Under the pieces are notes generated by a model that searched no databases, had not been told where the DNA came from, and worked only from the letters and a program-made list of their open reading frames with translations. DNA of 49,170 bases, taken from the NCBI GenBank assembly GCA_022843805.1, contig JALHMY010000077.1:1-49170 (forward strand), read 5' to 3'. Positions 1-7,548 of this stretch are shown piece after piece. Position numbers and translations under genes: made by a program. Position 1 is the stretch's first letter; every line of letters starts with the position of its first letter. The stretch comes from Fuerstiella sp. GTDB lineage: Bacteria; Planctomycetota; Planctomycetia; Planctomycetales; Planctomycetaceae.

Positions 1-550
1 CCTCTCCCAGCAAAGCTGGGGGAGGTCGATCGAGCGGCAGCGAGATCGGGAGGGGGCTGGTGAACTGCGGGACGCGGGTGTTGTTGGTACGGCGTTGAGT
101 GCAACCCGCGGCGGGCCCTCCCCCGGCCTGTCGGCCGACCCCTCCCACTTCGCTTCGCTGCGCGGGAGGGGCTGGGTTTTAAAAACCTCCTCTCCCAGCA
201 AAGCTGGGGGAGGTCGATCGAGCGGCAGCGAGATCGGGAGGGGGCTGGGTGAACTGCGGTACGGGGGTGTTAATGGGTCGGCGTTGAGTGCAACACTCGG
301 CGAGCCCTCCCCCGGCCTGTCGGCCGACCCCTCCCACTTCGCTTCGCTGCGCGGGAGGGGAGGTGACAAAAACCTCCTCTCCCAGCGAAGCTGGGGGAGG
401 TCGATCGAGCGGCAGCGAGATCGGGAGGGGGCTGGTGAACTGCGGTACGGGGGTGTTAATGGGTCGGCGTTGAGTGCAACACTCGGCGGGCCCTCCCCCG
501 GCCTGACGGCCGACCCCTCCCACTTCGCTTCGCTGCGCGGGAGGGGAGGG
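1..550. repeat. Tandem GC-rich palindromic repeat array A (three units of about 187 bp)
   Basis: Three imperfect tandem units start at 1, 189 and 376. Each begins with CCTCTCCCAGC and ends in GGGAGGGG. Each unit contains a CCCAGC-AAA/GAA-GCTGGG hairpin, a CGGCC-tgtc-GGCCG hairpin and a longer CCCCTCCC...GGGAGGGG hairpin with a CGCTTCGCTGCG core. The same family recurs at 7158-7523 in the same orientation and at 48679-49170 in reverse orientation. The array ends 34 bp before the stop codon of the minus-strand DUF1501 gene, so that gene would be transcribed into it. Open frames through the array encode only repeated Pro/Gly/Ser/Arg-rich peptides and are not credible genes. Identity and function of the family are not known to me. 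Confidence 0.93.
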
Positions 551-584
551 TTTTGCGGGGAGGAATTCCTGACAGGCCACTGAC

Positions 585-2033
585 TCAGAACAATTCCGGC
601 AACGGAACTCCCGGTTCTTCAAGTACAAATGTTGGACGATTTCGGTCGTCTTCATAGGTCTGATCAAGAGGCACACCCATGTGACGATAAATGGTTGCTG
701 CCAAATCGCAGGGGGTGACGGGGCGGTCCTTGATTTCTCCGCCATCCTGAGTACTGGATCCGATCACCTGCCCGTGACGAAGGCCGCCGCCTGCAAGGCA
801 TGCCGACATCACTTCCGGCCAGTGATTTCGGCCGTCGACACTGTCCTGAGTGCCCATATTTGGGGTGCGTCCAAATTCACCCATCGCAATCACCAGGACA
901 TCATCCAGCAAGCCTCGTTCACGGAGATCGCCGACGAGCGTTGTCAGCAGATGATCAAACAGCGGAAGCAGTGGACCAAGTCCTTTAGTGATCCCGCCAT
1001 AAGGAGGAATGTTGTCTCCGTGTGTGTCCCACGTACCGGACGCTGTGTGGTAACTCAGGTCGATGGTTACAAAACTGACACCTGATTCGACCAGACGTCG
1101 TGCCAGCAAAGCCTGCTGACACCAGAGATGACTTCCGTAGCGTTCACGCACAGCCGGATCTTCGCGGGTCAGATCGAAGGCCTGCTGAGCTCGTCCCCCA
1201 ATCACCATTTCAAACGCCTGACGACCGTAGCTGTCCAGTGCATCCATGGTGCCGGACTGGTCGAGCCCGCGGCGCAGCCGATCAAGGTCTTCGTTCAGCA
1301 GCCTGCGGTTTGCGAGGCGATCCTGACTAAGACCGCCTGGCATTCGGAATACGTCGGCCCCTGAGTTTCGGCCGAGTGGTTTGCCAACCAGGTCAAGTTC
1401 AGGAAGGACGGCCGCCTTATTCCCTTCAAAAGGGTCGTATGCCTTTCCCAGATGCCCACTCCACGCAACGTGACCTCGAGCCTTTTGAAACACAACATAC
1501 GGTGGCATCGCCGGGTGATTTGCTCCCCGATACTTCGCAATGATTGACCCAATGGCCGGATAACGATCGCCTTTGGGATTCAGACGGGGTTCAGCATTTC
1601 TGGCGGCTGTCTGCATCACCTGATTTGGTTCGTGATTACTGCTCTTGCAGTCAACCGCTCGGAGCAACGTGAACTGATCCATCATCGCTGCCTGCTTCGG
1701 CAGATGTTCGCAAATGGAAATTCCAGGCACCGACGTGTCAATGGTATGGAACGGACCCCGATTATTGTATGGTCGATCGGGTTTCGGATCCCATGTGTCA
1801 ATGTGACTTGGACCGCCAGTCATCCATAAGAGAATGACACTCTTATTTCCGAGGGGCTTGCCCGATGCCGATGCCAGTTCCCGAGCCTTAAGGAGATCTG
1901 TCAGCGATAGTCCACCCACTCCTGCAAAGCCCGCTTTCAGCATATTGCGTCTGCTGAGAACCGTAAGCCCTTCACGCTCAAGTGGTTGCCACGAAACAAA
2001 GGCATGGTTGCCATGACTGTTATGAGCGAACAT
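585..2033 (-). CDS. DUF1501 domain-containing protein, Tat-exported
   Basis: A 482-residue protein of the DUF1501 family, which is greatly expanded in planctomycetes and distantly related to the alkaline phosphatase/sulfatase fold. The biochemical role is unknown. A twin-arginine motif SRRNMLKAGFAG lies at about residues 27-38 and is followed by a hydrophobic stretch, implying folded export by Tat. The family segments are visible: VILLWMTGGPSHIDTWDPK at about 66-85, and near the C-terminus GEFGRTPNMG, GRNHWPEVMSACLAGGG and the ending CDLAATIYRHMGV. I chose ATG 2033 because GGAG lies 7 bases upstream; a GTG one codon earlier is possible. Such genes often sit beside a DUF1549/DUF1553 cytochrome partner, but none is seen here. 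Repeat array A follows 34 bp after the stop. Confidence 0.93.
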   Translation of the reverse strand: MFAHNSHGNHAFVSWQPLEREGLTVLSRRNMLKAGFAGVGGLSLTDLLKARELASASGKPLGNKSVILLWMTGGPSHIDTWDPKPDRPYNNRGPFHTIDTSVPGISICEHLPKQAAMMDQFTLLRAVDCKSSNHEPNQVMQTAARNAEPRLNPKGDRYPAIGSIIAKYRGANHPAMPPYVVFQKARGHVAWSGHLGKAYDPFEGNKAAVLPELDLVGKPLGRNSGADVFRMPGGLSQDRLANRRLLNEDLDRLRRGLDQSGTMDALDSYGRQAFEMVIGGRAQQAFDLTREDPAVRERYGSHLWCQQALLARRLVESGVSFVTIDLSYHTASGTWDTHGDNIPPYGGITKGLGPLLPLFDHLLTTLVGDLRERGLLDDVLVIAMGEFGRTPNMGTQDSVDGRNHWPEVMSACLAGGGLRHGQVIGSSTQDGGEIKDRPVTPCDLAATIYRHMGVPLDQTYEDDRNRPTFVLEEPGVPLPELF

Positions 2034-2795
2034 CACTTAACTCCACACTTTCAGGATGATGACCAATTACAAAGACTGCCTGAATTGCTCCACCGTCATC
2101 TCTTCAGCTTACACCCTGAGAAACCCTGCGGCTACCGCAAACAGGGGAAACCATCGAAGCTCGAACCGGGACTTTCTCAAAACGTATGGCTTCGCGAATG
2201 ACAGAGCTTTGACACAATTCCCTGGAAATTGACCTGCTCTTCCGGCTGGATTCTGTTAGAATGCTGCAGCATGACATCTGGATGGTCATGATGATTTTCT
2301 GAGAACCCGGATACCGGATGCAGAAATTTCAGCCGATGCGGTTCGGTCTTGAGAACCGTTTTCTCAGTAAAGCCCTGATTTCTTGAAGACTCGCGATACG
2401 GGAACCTCCTCGGTTCCGTCCTTTCCTGAACAGCAACGCCCAGGGCGACAGCCGTGTCAGGCAGCTTTTCCGCCTCAGCGGATCGCGAAGCTCAGGATCC
2501 ATGCGCCGCCATGCAGCTCCCGGAATCCAGCATGCCGCTGCAGTCCTGGGAATTCCCGGCTGCGAACTCTTCAATATTCCACACCACTTCGTGCTCAATG
2601 GATCCCCGGCATTCTGAATGTTCCGGACTGTGATTCTGATCACACTGGAGTGAGACCGATTTATAGTGATGTTTCAACCTGCTCAATTGCCTCTGAATGT
2701 TTCTCCGGAAGAGCTCCTCTTCGCAGCGACGAGTCCTTTGCAATGCAGCTGAGTTGATTTTTGTTTGGTAGGACTCCTGTTTCTGGAGAATTGAG
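2034..2795. other. Intergenic region between divergent DUF1501 and RRM genes
   Basis: This 760-bp stretch separates two divergently transcribed genes. The open frames in it have no recognisable domains and no convincing ribosome binding sites, so I see no gene. It must hold both promoters. TTGACC at 2229 and TAGAAT at 2257 resemble promoter boxes but are 22 bp apart, too far for a normal sigma-70 promoter. Confidence 0.5.
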
Positions 2796-3128
2796 ATGAT
2801 GAAGTTGTATGTGGGAAATCTGCCGTACCAGTGCACTGAGCAGGACCTTCGCGGTGCGTTTTCGAAGTACGGAGAGGTATCCTCGGTTTCTGTAATTATG
2901 GATCGCGACACTGGCCGCTCCAAAGGTTTTGCCTTCGTTGAGATGGCCACGCGCGATGCTGCACAGCAGGCGATCAGCGGCTTACATGAATCCGAACTGG
3001 ACGGTCGCCGTATTACCGTGAACGAAGCTCGCCCACGAGAAGAACGTCCTCGGAGTGGTGGCGGCGGCGGTGGCGGTGGCGGCGGTGGTGGACGAGGCGG
3101 AAGCGGCGGACGTGATAGACGCTGGTAA
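2796..3128 (+). CDS. RRM-domain RNA-binding protein with Gly-rich RGG tail
   Basis: A 110-residue cytoplasmic RNA-binding protein. One RNA recognition motif fills residues 3-79: RNP2 is LYVGNL (4-9) and RNP1 is KGFAFVEM (43-50), with the aromatic residues used for RNA stacking present. Residues 88-107 are almost pure glycine broken by RG steps, giving an RGG-like disordered tail that ends in RDRRW. This layout matches the cold-induced RRM proteins of cyanobacteria and planctomycetes, thought to act as RNA chaperones. ATG 2796 follows GGAG by 7 bases; a second ATG comes directly after it. The gene is monocistronic, with a strong terminator 38 bp downstream. The long leader could carry post-transcriptional control, but no specific element is seen. 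Confidence 0.95.
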   Translation: MMKLYVGNLPYQCTEQDLRGAFSKYGEVSSVSVIMDRDTGRSKGFAFVEMATRDAAQQAISGLHESELDGRRITVNEARPREERPRSGGGGGGGGGGGGRGGSGGRDRRW

Positions 3129-3165
3129 TTGTGCCTGACGAATCAGTTATGGCATTCAATTCAGG

Positions 3166-3200
3166 GACCACATTGCTCTGCAATGTGGTCTTCTTGTTTG
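3166..3200 (+). terminator. Rho-independent terminator of the RRM gene
   Basis: A perfect 11-bp stem, GACCACATTGC (3166-3176) and GCAATGTGGTC (3180-3190), has a 3-base loop and is followed by the T-rich TTCTTGTTTG. It sits 38 bp past the RRM stop codon. Confidence 0.88.
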
Positions 3201-3473
3201 GTGTCAGCTGCATTTGAGCAATTGGTTGTCCGCGGAAAAATCTCAGCTCGACAGAGTGCCTGTGCCTGTGCCTGTGTCTGTGGACGGAAAACTGGGCAGG
3301 AATGGAAAGAAGTGATTTCCCGTTTTTTTTACTCAACCCGAAAAATCGACAGTCGAGGGAATTCCCGTCTGTTCAAGCTGGTTCCAGAAGGTACCATCGT
3401 CACTTGCAGTGATCGGGCGAGGAATTAACGGAGAATCGACCTCCATGTGCCTGAATTTTCCAGGGAGGAATCC
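3201..3473. other. Spacer with a short GTGCCT microsatellite
   Basis: No gene is seen. About four imperfect copies of the hexamer GTGCCT run from 3256 to 3281. The start signals for the following BON-like gene lie at the right end, with AGGGAGGA at 3462-3469. Confidence 0.6.
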
Positions 3474-3737
3474 ATGACAAAAAATGTCGCTGAATTGCCC
3501 ACCTACTGGACTTGTCACGACGTAGAAGCAGAGGTGCGTCGTGAGCTTTTAGCCACCTCTGGTGTCAAAGTGTCGTCGCTTGTCGTACGCCGATTGCCGA
3601 ATGGTGTCTGCCTTCAGGGCGTACTGCATCTGAATGATGCGTCTGTGGATATTGGCAGCGCAATCCGTCGGGTGCCCGGTATCCAGCAGATACTGAATCG
3701 AATGGTGATTTGCCAGGACTCGCAAACGCCATCATAA
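3474..3737 (+). CDS. Small BON-domain-like protein
   Basis: An 87-residue protein without signal peptide or membrane segment. The middle and end (VSSLVVRRLPNGVCLQGVLH...VPGIQQILNRMVI) have the alternating pattern of a BON domain: a beta strand, G-x-V/L turn, helix, and a final 'v-G-V/I-x-x-I/V-x-N' strand. Such domains occur in periplasmic or membrane-associated binding proteins. ATG 3474 is preceded by a very good AGGGAGGA; an in-frame GTG at 3447 would add nine residues but has no such site. The ATP-grasp gene starts 9 bp after the stop, so the two are probably co-transcribed. The BON assignment rests on pattern only and no function can be given. Confidence 0.75.
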   Translation: MTKNVAELPTYWTCHDVEAEVRRELLATSGVKVSSLVVRRLPNGVCLQGVLHLNDASVDIGSAIRRVPGIQQILNRMVICQDSQTPS

Positions 3738-3746
3738 TCCCGTCCC

Positions 3747-4991
3747 ATGAGAATTCTGTGCTGCGAATATTTGCATGCCTCTGCAGAAGCTTACTCGGCA
3801 GCACCCGTGACGATGCAGCACGAGGCTGCTTCGATGCTGCGAGCCGTCATTGATGACCTGCGACAAATCCCGGATGTGGAGATCATTGTTTTCGTCAGTG
3901 ACACCGTTTCCGAAAACGTTGCTTCACCTGTCGCACAGTTTTCAGGCTCGGTCCAATGCCAGCGGACCGCTGGCAGCGTTCGCGAATTTTTCGTCCGGTC
4001 GGGCCAGTCTCTGATAACTCTCCTTAATGACACTGCCAGCGCTGGTGATCGAATCCTGCTGATCGCTCCGGAATGTGATGGCATCCTGACATCATTCCTG
4101 CGAGATCTCGAATGCTCCCTGCCAGAGGACGTCGTGCTGATCAACCTGGATTCCACTCGCAGTCAGCTGTTCGCCGATAAATTTTGCACCTTTCAGTGGC
4201 TGAATCAGCAAAAGATTCCAACCATTTCCAGCAGGCTGCTTGCAAACGAAAGGGCTCTGTCGATCCTGAATGAATGGGAAGCCAGCACACCACACCCGAA
4301 CAATGTCCGTGGTCAGAACCGTGACGAGATCGATCCTGATACCCATGTTGAGGGCACTGGTCGCTGGTTCGTGCTGAAGCCCCGGTTTGGAGTCGGAAGT
4401 GACTCCGTTCATAAGATCTGGCTCCCTGAGTCCTCATGGAATCGGGACGGCAGCAGCATTCATGAGAGTCCTGCAGACGAAGGCCAGATTGATTTCAGCC
4501 CCGAAATGACAGCAGAATGGATTCTTCAGCCATTTGTCCATGGTGAAGCTTGCTCCGTGGGGTTAATTGGAGGAGGACTTGCAAGGCCCGGTATCGTATT
4601 GAAGCCCGCTTTTCAGAAGATCCGGCACGTCGGCTCACAACTTCAATACTCCGGCGGCAGCATTCCCTGCAGTGAGGAATACTGCGAAATTATTGAATCG
4701 TTTGGCCGACGGTTTCTGCAGATCCTGGGACCATTTAACGGTTATGTCGGAGTTGATCTGCTGCTGGACACCACGAATTCTGAACCGTTAAAGATTGTTG
4801 AGATCAACCCGCGACTTTGCACCTCGTACGTCGGATATCGGGAACTTGCAATCGACAATCTGGCCATGCATCTGCTTCAGTTTGGTGAATCTTCCGCTGT
4901 CCGATGGAAAAGCGGGCGTGTCACTTTTGGTCTGACTGGCCCTGACCGGTTTCAGAGCTCCGATGAATTCTGCTCAACCATTGACTCATAA
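3747..4991 (+). CDS. ATP-grasp ligase, MfnD (tyramine-glutamate ligase)-like
   Basis: A 414-residue soluble protein with an ATP-grasp fold. The ATP-binding lysine strand FVLKPRFGVGSDSV is at 208-221, followed by ILQPFVHGEACSVGLIGGG. The metal-binding strand is EINPRLCTSYVGYR at 352-365. The last motif, with the NPR-x-x-TS signature, is what I associate with the MfnD group, which joins tyramine and glutamate in methanofuran synthesis. Relatives occur in the tetrahydromethanopterin-linked C1 gene sets of methylotrophs and planctomycetes. Membership of that pathway is inference, since no other C1 gene lies in the window. It starts 9 bp after the BON-like gene. Its 3' end overlaps the reverse transcriptase gene tail to tail by 40 bp. 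Confidence 0.78.
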   Translation: MRILCCEYLHASAEAYSAAPVTMQHEAASMLRAVIDDLRQIPDVEIIVFVSDTVSENVASPVAQFSGSVQCQRTAGSVREFFVRSGQSLITLLNDTASAGDRILLIAPECDGILTSFLRDLECSLPEDVVLINLDSTRSQLFADKFCTFQWLNQQKIPTISSRLLANERALSILNEWEASTPHPNNVRGQNRDEIDPDTHVEGTGRWFVLKPRFGVGSDSVHKIWLPESSWNRDGSSIHESPADEGQIDFSPEMTAEWILQPFVHGEACSVGLIGGGLARPGIVLKPAFQKIRHVGSQLQYSGGSIPCSEEYCEIIESFGRRFLQILGPFNGYVGVDLLLDTTNSEPLKIVEINPRLCTSYVGYRELAIDNLAMHLLQFGESSAVRWKSGRVTFGLTGPDRFQSSDEFCSTIDS

Positions 4992-5914
4992 GATGTCCAT
5001 CCCTGCAGCTGCGCGGCTGACATGGTGGCCGAACGTCCGGCTGAAACATGATGCCGGATTGCCCGAAGCCGACGCCGGATATGACGGGGGACAGAGACTT
5101 TTTCATTGACCGTCAGTCCGAGGACGATTTGTCTCTGGTGCTTTCTGAGCACTCTGGTCTTTTTGCCGTGCATCTGATACCCGGCCTGTTTCAGTAGTCG
5201 ACGCACAACCTGAATGATTCCTCGCACCTTTCGCCCGCTGCGAGTATTAAACGAAAGTGTGATGTCGTCGGCATAGCGCGTATAGTCGCCATTGAATCGA
5301 CCTGCCAGTTCTTCCAGAGCCGCGTCGAGCCTGGCATTTACGAGATTGCTCAGACGGGGACTCGTCGGAGCACCCTGTGGCAAATGCCCCTGCCAGGTCA
5401 CGATCGCCGTCAGAAACTCGGCTGATGGAGCATCCCATCCGATGCTTCGCAGCCACTCCATCACGCGATCAGAACTTGTCGACTCAAAGAAACGTCGGAT
5501 ATCAATTCGGATGACAACCTCTTTGCCGGTGTGCGGCCTCGCTGCATCCACAATACTCAGCCCCTGTTCAAATCCGACTGCACATTGATGAGCTTTCAGG
5601 CGTGTCAGCAGGCGTCTCAGAATTCGTCTCTGTAACGCCAGAGTTTGTCGATCCGGAATCTCCAGCAGCCGAGTTCCACCCGTACGTTTCGGAATTCGGA
5701 CTTCGCGGTAGACCGGGGCCGTAAAGTTGCGGACATCCTCTTCCGTCATCCCAAGGCGTGTCATCAGATTGTTCAAATCGTAGCGATCAGGCCTGAACGA
5801 TTCTCCGGGAGTGATTCCACTCGATCGCGACAAAACGACACGCAGAACAGATGCGACCACAGTCATTGTCGCAACCAGAAACATAACGGCCGCAACAATC
5901 CACCAGTTCAGCAT
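4952..5914 (-). CDS. Retron-type reverse transcriptase with N-terminal membrane anchor
   Basis: A 320-residue RNA-directed DNA polymerase. Residues 3-28 form one hydrophobic helix, then a linker, then the RT fingers and palm: RIPKRTGGTR (73-82), catalytic Asp in IRIDIRRFF (135-143), QGAPTSPRLSN (180-190), catalytic YADD (214-217) and a LGLTVN strand (265-270). The region-X equivalent reads SIVDAARPHTGK, that is AAxxH where retrons have NAxxH, and the VTG of region Y reads VLG (264-266). It is therefore close to retron RTs but altered at both signatures. There is no C-terminal maturase or endonuclease domain. ATG 5914 has CGAGAG upstream; the longer frame from 5959 lacks a site. The plus-strand ATP-grasp gene overlaps its last 40 bp. 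No msr-msd was proven, but hairpins lie upstream. Confidence 0.9.
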   Translation of the reverse strand: MLNWWIVAAVMFLVATMTVVASVLRVVLSRSSGITPGESFRPDRYDLNNLMTRLGMTEEDVRNFTAPVYREVRIPKRTGGTRLLEIPDRQTLALQRRILRRLLTRLKAHQCAVGFEQGLSIVDAARPHTGKEVVIRIDIRRFFESTSSDRVMEWLRSIGWDAPSAEFLTAIVTWQGHLPQGAPTSPRLSNLVNARLDAALEELAGRFNGDYTRYADDITLSFNTRSGRKVRGIIQVVRRLLKQAGYQMHGKKTRVLRKHQRQIVLGLTVNEKVSVPRHIRRRLRAIRHHVSAGRSATMSAAQLQGWTSYESMVEQNSSEL

Positions 5915-6066
5915 CGTAAACTCTCGGCGAGTGGCCCGGCGGCAGCATTGTGAACACACAGCAAAGGCTGCAGCAGTGCTTTCATCGAACCACCGATTGC
6001 AAAAGGCGGCTTAGATTCAAGGTCTTTAATTCTCTGTGGCAACTGCACAGGCCATGAACAGGAAAA

Positions 6067-6089
6067 ACGGGGTGAAAATATCACCCCGT
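6067..6089. repeat. Inverted repeat (9-bp stem, 5-base loop)
   Basis: ACGGGGTGA (6067-6075) pairs perfectly with TCACCCCGT (6081-6089). It lies about 150 bp upstream of the RT start and 11 bp from the longer palindrome. Confidence 0.88.
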
Positions 6090-6099
6090 CAGCTCTGCC

Positions 6100-6133
6100 C
6101 AAGTCGTTGAAAAATGCATTTTTCAACGACTTG
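6100..6133. repeat. Perfect 34-bp palindrome
   Basis: The two 17-base halves are exact reverse complements meeting at the ATGCAT centre; the left half begins CAAGTCGTTG. As DNA it is a cruciform-capable palindrome. As RNA it would be a long hairpin with no unpaired spacer. It lies 186 bp upstream of the RT start and about 280 bp from the CNF1-like gene. Confidence 0.93.
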
Positions 6134-6164
6134 TACCCTGATATCAGACAACACAATGTGTCCT

Positions 6165-6183
6165 GGCTGACGAAACATCAGCC
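6165..6183. repeat. Short inverted repeat (GGCTGA/TCAGCC)
   Basis: GGCTGA (6165-6170) and TCAGCC (6178-6183) form a 6-bp stem around a 7-base loop. It is the third stem-loop in the RT/CNF1-like spacer. Confidence 0.65.
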
Positions 6184-6411
6184 TGTGCGTAGCACCGCCA
6201 GAGCCAGATGGAACTTTGGTCTCTGACTCTGATTCTGTCAACTGGAGTTTATTGGCCCCCTCGAAAAACCAAAACCCATCCCCGTTAACAGAATTGCCTC
6301 CACCAATCAGATCGATTAAAAAATCGGTTGTGGTTTGCGGCATGCTCGTTGTGTCGCTATTGCCCGCGCCTCAGTCGAAACAGTGCTTCAGCCAACTTGA
6401 GAGATACAAGA

Positions 6412-7125
6412 ATGATCAGTAAGTATTTCGTAAAGGGAACGACCTACACCTGGGCAGCCCCGACGTCAATTTCCAACGTTCCCAGGGACGGCACCATCGT
6501 TGCGTCCGGACACAGTCCAGGGCCAGCAATGACTTACGCAGGCCTTGATGGCGAGATTGTCTACGGGCCAATGCCCGGCCCGCTGGCGAAAATTTACGCC
6601 AAAACGACACCTCCGACGTCTCACGGATTGAACGCCAACCAGAACGTTCCATACGTCTGGGTCGATTATGTGTTAGGTCGGACTGCATACCAGCAGACCG
6701 CCGGTATCGATGTTCTCACCGGATTCATGAGCGGCTGCTGGATCGTTACATGGACCGAAGGAGGGAATCGATACGTCGGGCACGTCGGCACCGTCGAATC
6801 GGCACCAAAAGATGCACCCCCAAATTCGACCGTCAAAAATACCTTCGCAAACAAGTTTACGGGTCCCGCCCCCGCGGCCTCCCATCTGAAGGGATTCAAT
6901 CCCGCCGGTGCCTGGAACATGGGCGAGATTACGAGCGTTTGCAAGGAGTCGACCACCAATTGGGGAAACTACTGCGGAAACGCCAAGATCATGGCACTAG
7001 TCACCCGAAACGATCACTTCTATTCCGTTCTGATGATTAAGAGCGCTGTGAACACCTGGATTTGCGGCGGGGCAAAACGCGTTTCCGGCAAAGACCAGGC
7101 AGGAGTGTTGCGAGCTTTGGGGTAA
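6412..7125 (+). CDS. Orphan protein with CNF1-like Cys-His deamidase signature
   Basis: A 237-residue protein of no family I recognise overall. Residues 102-129 (LTGFMSGCWIVTWTEGG... then NRYVGHVGT) show the S-G-C...H-x-G-T pattern of the CNF1/BLF1/CheD deamidase fold. Cys109 and His124 are 15 residues apart, the same spacing as the catalytic Cys866/His881 of CNF1. Enzymes of that class deamidate glutamine in proteins such as Rho GTPases or eIF4A. Further Cys and aromatic-rich strands follow (GNYCGNAKIMALV, HFYSVLMIK). It has no signal peptide, membrane segment or toxin delivery domain. ATG 6412 follows TTGAGAGA; the frame is open back to 6328, but that part is low quality. Divergent from the RT gene; repeat array B begins 33 bp after the stop. 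The fold call is motif-based and unverified. Confidence 0.6.
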   Translation: MISKYFVKGTTYTWAAPTSISNVPRDGTIVASGHSPGPAMTYAGLDGEIVYGPMPGPLAKIYAKTTPPTSHGLNANQNVPYVWVDYVLGRTAYQQTAGIDVLTGFMSGCWIVTWTEGGNRYVGHVGTVESAPKDAPPNSTVKNTFANKFTGPAPAASHLKGFNPAGAWNMGEITSVCKESTTNWGNYCGNAKIMALVTRNDHFYSVLMIKSAVNTWICGGAKRVSGKDQAGVLRALG

Positions 7126-7157
7126 TCAACAAAATCAGGGCGCGGCGTTTTTGACAA

Positions 7158-7523
7158 CCCTCCACCCACAACGAAGTTGGGGGAGGTCGAGCGAGCGGCA
7201 GCGAGATCGGGAGGGGGTTGGTGAACGGCGGGACGCGGGTGTTATTGGGCCGGCGTTGAGTGCAACCCGCGGCGGGTCCTCCCCCGGCCTGACGGCCGAC
7301 CCCTCCCACTTCGCTTCGCTGCGCGGGAGGGGTGGTGACAAAAACCTCCTCTCCCAGCGAAGCTGGGGGAGGTCGAGCGAGCGGCAGCGAGATCGGGAGG
7401 GGGCTGGTGAACGGCGGGGCGGAGGTGTTATTGGTACGGCGCTGAGTGCAACCCGCGGCGGGCCCTCCCCCGGCCTGACGGCCGACCCCTCCCACTCCGC
7501 TTCGCTGCGCGGGAGGGGAGGGA
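7158..7523. repeat. Tandem GC-rich palindromic repeat array B (two units)
   Basis: Two units start at 7158 and 7347 with the same sequence plan as array A and the same plus-strand orientation. The first unit's opening hairpin has drifted to CCACCCACAACGAAG. The array lies between the convergent CNF1-like and speA genes. It stops 25 bp before the speA stop codon, so speA transcripts read into it in the same sense as DUF1501 transcripts read into array A. Confidence 0.93.
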
Positions 7524-7548
7524 TTAGCGAGGACACTTCTAGTCCGGT

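Larger units (their letters stand above)
5915..6411. other. Hairpin-rich spacer between RT and CNF1-like genes
   Basis: This 497-bp divergent spacer contains three strong inverted repeats in a row (6067-6089, 6100-6133, 6165-6183), plus a short CGATT/AATCG repeat at about 6314-6326. The part at 6090-6345 is open on the minus strand but looks like repeat-derived sequence rather than a gene. If the RT belongs to a retron, this is where its msr-msd RNA would lie, upstream of the RT on the minus strand. I could not identify flanking a1/a2 repeats or a branching guanosine with confidence. Confidence 0.6.

Noticed and set aside
95..745. Open frames on both strands through repeat array A (similar ones in arrays B and C)
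   Set aside because: They translate the tandem repeat in several frames at once, have no domain or start site, and end arbitrarily.
2383..2757. 124-residue plus-strand frame in the spacer before the RRM gene
   Set aside because: Low-complexity composition, overlapping frames on the other strand and no motif.
3256..3281. GTGCCT hexamer run as a possible phase-variable repeat
   Set aside because: Only about four imperfect copies, outside any coding or clear promoter region.
6089..6343. 84-residue minus-strand open frame upstream of the RT
   Set aside because: It runs through the palindrome and adjoining repeat-like sequence, and no ribosome site was seen. More likely repeat-derived than a gene.
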